From: Cupriavidus sp. MP-37
GTDB lineage: Bacteria; Pseudomonadota; Gammaproteobacteria; Burkholderiales; Burkholderiaceae
Direction: 5' to 3'
Assembly: GCF_020618415.1 (NCBI RefSeq)
Contig: NZ_CP085345.1
Span: forward strand, 2,046,001 to 2,110,000
DNA length: 64,000 nt
The translations under genes were made by a program, and so were the position numbers. This document shows positions 60,413-64,000 of this stretch, one piece after another. Every line of letters starts with the position of its first letter. Position 1 is the stretch's first letter. The notes beneath the pieces were generated by a model that saw nothing but the letters and a program-made list of their open reading frames with translations, searched no databases and was not told the origin of the DNA.

Positions 60413-61519
60413 TTACGCCGGCTCGGCATCCAGCCTGAACTCCCCCACCACCTGCTGCAATTCCGTCGCCCGCCCCGCCAGTGCCTGCGACGCGCTGGCC
60501 GCCTGCTCTACCAGCGCCGCATTCTGCTGCGTCACGGTGTCCATCTGCGCCACCGCTTCGTTGACCTGCGCGATGCCGGCGCTCTGCTGTTCCGAGGCCG
60601 CGGTGATCTCGCCCAGCAGCCCGGTGACGCTGGCCACCGCCTGGACGATCTCCTGCATGGTTGTGCCGGCCTGGCCCACCAGCGCCGAGCCGCTGTCCAC
60701 TTGCTGCACGGAATCATCGATCAACTGCTTGATCTCGCGCGCCGCGGCGGCGCTGCGCTGTGCCAGCGTGCGCACCTCGCCCGCGACCACGGCGAAGCCG
60801 CGGCCCTGTTCGCCGGCGCGCGCGGCTTCGACCGCGGCGTTCAGTGCCAGGATATTGGTCTGGAAAGCGATGCCTTCGATCACTTCGATGATGTCGGTGA
60901 CCTTGCGCGAACTGGCGCTGATCGCCGACATGGTCTGCACCACGTTGCCCACCACTTCGCCGCCGCGCGCCGCGATGCCCGAGGCGCTGGCCGCCATGCC
61001 GTTGGCGGCGCGGGCGCGTTCGGTGTTCTGCTGCACCATCGCGGTCAGCTCGCCCATGCTCGACGCGGTTTGCTGCAGCGCCGCGGCCTGCTCTTCGGTG
61101 CGTTGCGACAGGTCGGTATTGCCGGCGGCAATCTGGTGCGAAGCGTCGGTAATGGAGTCGGTGGCGGTGCGGATGCGTGTGACCAGGTCGGTCAGCATGT
61201 CTTCCATCTCGCCCAGGCCGCCCAGCAGCCGGCCGAACTCGCCGCCGCGCTCGGTGTTGAACTCCTGGCTGAGGTCGCCCGCGGCCACGGTCTCGGCGAT
61301 GTGGACGGCTTCAAGCAGCGGCGCCTCGATGCTGCGCGCGAGACCCCATACCGCGGCCACCGCCACGCACAGGCTTGCCGCGGCCAGCGCGATCAGCAGG
61401 CGCCGGGCATCGGCGGCGTCGTGCAGGCGCGGCAAGGCCACCGCGATCGCGATCGCCAGCAGCGACCACATGGCGCCAAACGCCGCGCCCAGGCGTATGC
61501 GAATCCCCAGATCTTGCAT
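60413..61519 (-). CDS. Methyl-accepting chemotaxis protein lacking a periplasmic sensor domain
   Basis: 368 residues from the ATG at 61519 (GGAGGGGAGA upstream). Two transmembrane helices at about 8-29 and 41-60 are joined by only about ten residues, so there is no periplasmic ligand domain. HAMP (about 61-113) is followed by the signalling hairpin with the conserved tip [20 protein letters not shown]. No C-terminal NWETF-type tether is present. It would relay a cytoplasmic or membrane-sensed signal to CheA/CheW. It lies beside, but 162 bases from, the MHS transporter. Confidence 0.92.
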   Translation of the reverse strand: MQDLGIRIRLGAAFGAMWSLLAIAIAVALPRLHDAADARRLLIALAAASLCVAVAAVWGLARSIEAPLLEAVHIAETVAAGDLSQEFNTERGGEFGRLLGGLGEMEDMLTDLVTRIRTATDSITDASHQIAAGNTDLSQRTEEQAAALQQTASSMGELTAMVQQNTERARAANGMAASASGIAARGGEVVGNVVQTMSAISASSRKVTDIIEVIEGIAFQTNILALNAAVEAARAGEQGRGFAVVAGEVRTLAQRSAAAAREIKQLIDDSVQQVDSGSALVGQAGTTMQEIVQAVASVTGLLGEITAASEQQSAGIAQVNEAVAQMDTVTQQNAALVEQAASASQALAGRATELQQVVGEFRLDAEPA

Positions 61520-61681
61520 CTCTGTCTCCCCTCCATCCTGATGCGACCCCATTGCTTAACGGTCGGGAGGGGCAAGGGCTTTAGCAGATTCTTGGTAACG
61601 AAGGCGACCTGCGGGGGCAACGTCCGGATGGGCGGCCCAATCCAGGGAGTGCCGACGATGCATTCCCGGGCTGTCCATGAC

Positions 61682-63004
61682 TCAATCCAGCCGCTTGCCT
61701 GCGGTCTCCGGCACCATCGCCAGTCCGACCAGTGAAATCAGGCCGCAGCCGATCACATAGAGCGCCGGCGCGCTGGCATTGCCGGTCAGCTCGATCAGCC
61801 AGGTGGCGATCAGCTGGGCAAAGCCGCCGAATATCAGCACGCCGATGCAATAGACCACCGACAGGCCGCTGGCACGGATGCGGCGCGGGAACAGCTCGGT
61901 GATCAGCACCACCGACGGCACCGAATTCAGCACCAGCAGCAGGGCCAGCACCGCGACCACTGCCAGCAGCATCCCCAGCGACGGCCGCGCGTTGAGCAGC
62001 ATGAAGGCGGGATAGACCAGCGCCAGCATGGCCAGGCGCGACCACAGGATGGCAGGCTTGCGGCCGATGCGGTCCGACAGCCGGCCGGCTTGCGCGGACA
62101 GTGCCACCTGCACCAGCGCGGCGACGCAGCCTGCGGCCATGCTGAGCCCGAGCGGAATTTTCAGCATCGTCACCGCGTAGCTGGTCATGTAGTGCAGCAC
62201 GATATAGGTCGCCGAGGTGCCACCGATGGTCACCAGCACGCCGGCGACCACGACGCGGCCGTGGGCGCGGAAGATCTCGACCAGGCCGGCGCGTTCATGG
62301 CCCGCCTTGCCGGCGGGCGGTGCCTCGGCGGTTTCCTCTAGGTGGCGGCGAATATAAAGGCCGAGTGGGATGACCAGGATGCCGATGGCGAACGGCACGC
62401 GCCACCCCCAGCTTTGCAGGGCGTCGGGCGACAGCCCGTTGGTCAGCGACAGCCCGACCAGCGCGCCCAGCAGCACGCTGACGCCCTGGCTGAACAGCTG
62501 CCAGCTGCCGTAATAGCCACGTGAATGGTCATCGGCGTACTCCATCAGCAGCGCCGTCGAGGCGCCGACTTCGCCGCCCAGTGCGAAGCCCTGCAGCAGC
62601 CGCGCCAGCATGATCAGCAGCGGCGCCGCCATGCCGGCCTGTGCGTAGGTGGGCGACACCACGAACAGCAGCGAACCCAGCCCCATCAGCCACAGCGTTA
62701 GCGCCATCGCCGGCTTGCGCCCGACACGGTCGGCATAGAGCCCGATCAGCAAGCCGCCGAGCGGGCGCGCGACAAAGCCCACGCCAAAGGTCGCCAGTGA
62801 CAGCATCAATTGCCCAATGCCGCCGGAAACCGGAAAGAACAGCTTGCCGATCAGCACGGCAAAGAAGCTGTAGACCGTGAAATCGTAGAACTCGAGGCCA
62901 TTGCCGATGGTAATGGCGGCAATCACGCGGCGACGGGGCGCTGCGCGCGTGACCGGCGCGGCGAAGGCGCCGTCCAGCGGCTGCGCGGGAAGAGGTGTCG
63001 ACAT
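61682..63004 (-). CDS. MHS-family MFS transporter
   Basis: 440 residues with 12 helices. IGNGLEFYDFTVYSFFAVLI at the N-terminus, GLYADRVGRKPAM (the MFS loop 2-3 motif) and RLLQGFALGGEVGASTALLM are typical of metabolite:proton symporters such as ShiA, ProP and CitA. GGAGACACAGC precedes the ATG. The M20 amidohydrolase ends 60 bases upstream, so the transporter probably brings in its substrate (an N-acyl amino acid or similar acid). Confidence 0.9.
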   Translation of the reverse strand: MSTPLPAQPLDGAFAAPVTRAAPRRRVIAAITIGNGLEFYDFTVYSFFAVLIGKLFFPVSGGIGQLMLSLATFGVGFVARPLGGLLIGLYADRVGRKPAMALTLWLMGLGSLLFVVSPTYAQAGMAAPLLIMLARLLQGFALGGEVGASTALLMEYADDHSRGYYGSWQLFSQGVSVLLGALVGLSLTNGLSPDALQSWGWRVPFAIGILVIPLGLYIRRHLEETAEAPPAGKAGHERAGLVEIFRAHGRVVVAGVLVTIGGTSATYIVLHYMTSYAVTMLKIPLGLSMAAGCVAALVQVALSAQAGRLSDRIGRKPAILWSRLAMLALVYPAFMLLNARPSLGMLLAVVAVLALLLVLNSVPSVVLITELFPRRIRASGLSVVYCIGVLIFGGFAQLIATWLIELTGNASAPALYVIGCGLISLVGLAMVPETAGKRLD

Positions 63005-63064
63005 GCTGTGTCTCCATAGGGTGTTGGCGCCGGCCTCCGGGCCGGTCTTGGTGGCTGGCGCTGG

Positions 63065-64000
63065 TCAGCCCAGGTAGCGCTCGACCAGCTTTACCCAGTA
63101 GGTGGCCGCGAGCGGCAGGCAGGCGTCGTTGAAGTCATAGCCCGGGTTGTGGACCATGCAGCCGCCCTCGCCGTCGCCGTTGCCGACGATCAGATAGCAG
63201 CCCGGGCACGCTTCCAGCATGAAAGAGAAGTCCTCGCTGCCAGTCAGCGGCACCATGTCTTCGATCAGGCCGTCCTCGCCGAGCCAGTCGCGTGCGACCT
63301 CGCGTGCCATCTCGGTGGTGGCCGGGTCGTTGACCAGCACGGGGTAGCGGCGCTCGTAGCGCACTTCGGCGGTGGCGCCGAAGCTCTCGGCCTGCGCATG
63401 GGCCAGCGCCGTGATGCGTGCCTGCAGCAGGTCGCGCACCTCGGCCGTCAGCGCGCGCACCGACAGGCGCAGCTCGGCGCTCTCCGGAATCACGTTGGGC
63501 GCCTTGCCGGCTTCGATCGAACCTACCGTGACGATCGCCATGTCGAGCGGATTCACGTTGCGCGCCACCACGGACTGCAAGGCCATCACCATCGATGCGC
63601 ACGCCACCACCGGATCGACCGCCCGGTGCGGCACCGCGCCATGGCCGCCGCGCCCGCTGACGCGGATCGTGACGGTATCGGACGACGCCATGAAGGGTCC
63701 GCCCAGGAAGCCGAACTTGCCGGTGGGATGGCCGGGCATGTTGTGCAGCGCGAAGACCGCATCGCACGGGAACAGGCGAAACAGGCCGTCACGGATCATT
63801 TCGCGGGCACCGCCCATGCCTTCCTCGGCCGGCTGGAAGATGACATGCAGCGTGCCGCGGAAGGGCCTGTGTTCGGCAAGGTAGCGGGCGGCGGCCAGCA
63901 GCGTGGCGGTATGGCCGTCATGGCCGCACGCATGCATCTTGCCGTCGAGCTTGCTGGCATACGGCAGGCCCGTGGTTTCCTGGATCGGCAAGGCATCCAT
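63065..64000 (-). CDS. M20-family amidohydrolase (hippurate/N-acyl-amino-acid hydrolase), N-terminus outside window
   Basis: At least 311 residues are present, ending KLVERYLG at 63065. The open frame reaches the window edge; the true start is probably about 80-90 codons further upstream because the first visible residues (MDALPIQETTG) are normally internal. Metal and catalytic residues are visible: HACGHDGHTATLL, FQPAEEGMGGA and GSEDFSFMLE. It hydrolyses N-acyl-amino acids or hippurate-like amides. It is co-directional with the MHS transporter, suggesting uptake and hydrolysis of the same compound. Confidence 0.9.
   Translation of the reverse strand: MDALPIQETTGLPYASKLDGKMHACGHDGHTATLLAAARYLAEHRPFRGTLHVIFQPAEEGMGGAREMIRDGLFRLFPCDAVFALHNMPGHPTGKFGFLGGPFMASSDTVTIRVSGRGGHGAVPHRAVDPVVACASMVMALQSVVARNVNPLDMAIVTVGSIEAGKAPNVIPESAELRLSVRALTAEVRDLLQARITALAHAQAESFGATAEVRYERRYPVLVNDPATTEMAREVARDWLGEDGLIEDMVPLTGSEDFSFMLEACPGCYLIVGNGDGEGGCMVHNPGYDFNDACLPLAATYWVKLVERYLG

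Overview
The window is GC-rich DNA with dense, short-spaced genes. Its gene content points to a Burkholderiaceae member, most likely Cupriavidus/Ralstonia: a hopanoid (hpn) cluster, a Bug-family solute-binding protein, several LysR regulators, an OmpC-like porin, a TorF-family porin and a GltS permease. This assignment is inferred from gene content, not from a database match. No rRNA, tRNA, CRISPR array or insertion sequence was seen.

Layout. (1) 1-9079: hopanoid side-chain cluster. ispH-hpnH-hpnI-hpnJ-hpnK-hpnL run on the minus strand, divergent from hpnA; hpnB converges on hpnA. (2) 9156-14078: a ProY-like amino-acid permease, a DUF808 membrane protein, and a LysR gene divergent from a ModA-like binding protein. 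(3) 14206-22210: a regulator-rich accessory stretch with two decayed regulators (a sigma-54-activator tail and a histidine-kinase ATPase tail), a Tat-leader alpha/beta hydrolase, a LysR/DMT-exporter pair, a GlxA-type AraC regulator, Ohr, and a LysR/SDR divergent pair. (4) 22223-29118: an ABC exporter, a SugE/Gdx guanidinium exporter behind a guanidine-II (mini-ykkC) riboswitch, an unassigned secreted protein with a permuted papain-like layout, a BPL_N amidotransferase-like protein, an exported truncated haemoglobin, and an AraC/EamA pair. (5) 29307-37378: a DUF1800/DUF1501 pair, PBP1a, a porin, a DM13 protein and a small ORF. (6) 37406-44705: a TAXI binding lipoprotein next to gltS, then a four-gene MacB/DevBCA-like ABC exporter. 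(7) 44949-55993: an ArsR/AHSA1 pair and a quaternary-amine catabolic region. (8) 56287-64000: a probable N-acyl-(D-)amino-acid catabolic region (Bug protein, D-aminoacylase, class III aminotransferase; opposite strand: M20 amidohydrolase, MHS transporter, chemoreceptor).

How genes work together. The quaternary-amine region has two minus-strand transcription units. One is Rieske oxygenase, BetB-like ALDH, BetA-like GMC oxidoreductase, TorF porin and a small membrane protein. The other is an APC permease followed by the reductase the oxygenase needs. Each unit is preceded by a near-identical 34-bp dyad, and an XRE-PAS regulator is divergent from the first, so one small-molecule-responsive regulon is the simplest reading. 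At gltS, a TAXI lipoprotein with a long extra N-terminal region sits with a GltS symporter and no TRAP membrane subunits in view, which suggests a binding-protein-assisted secondary transporter.

Four inverted pairs of a GC-rich palindromic repeat sit at or near gene 3' ends. One pair lies inside the hpnI reading frame and is translated, while the ATGA overlap with hpnJ is kept.
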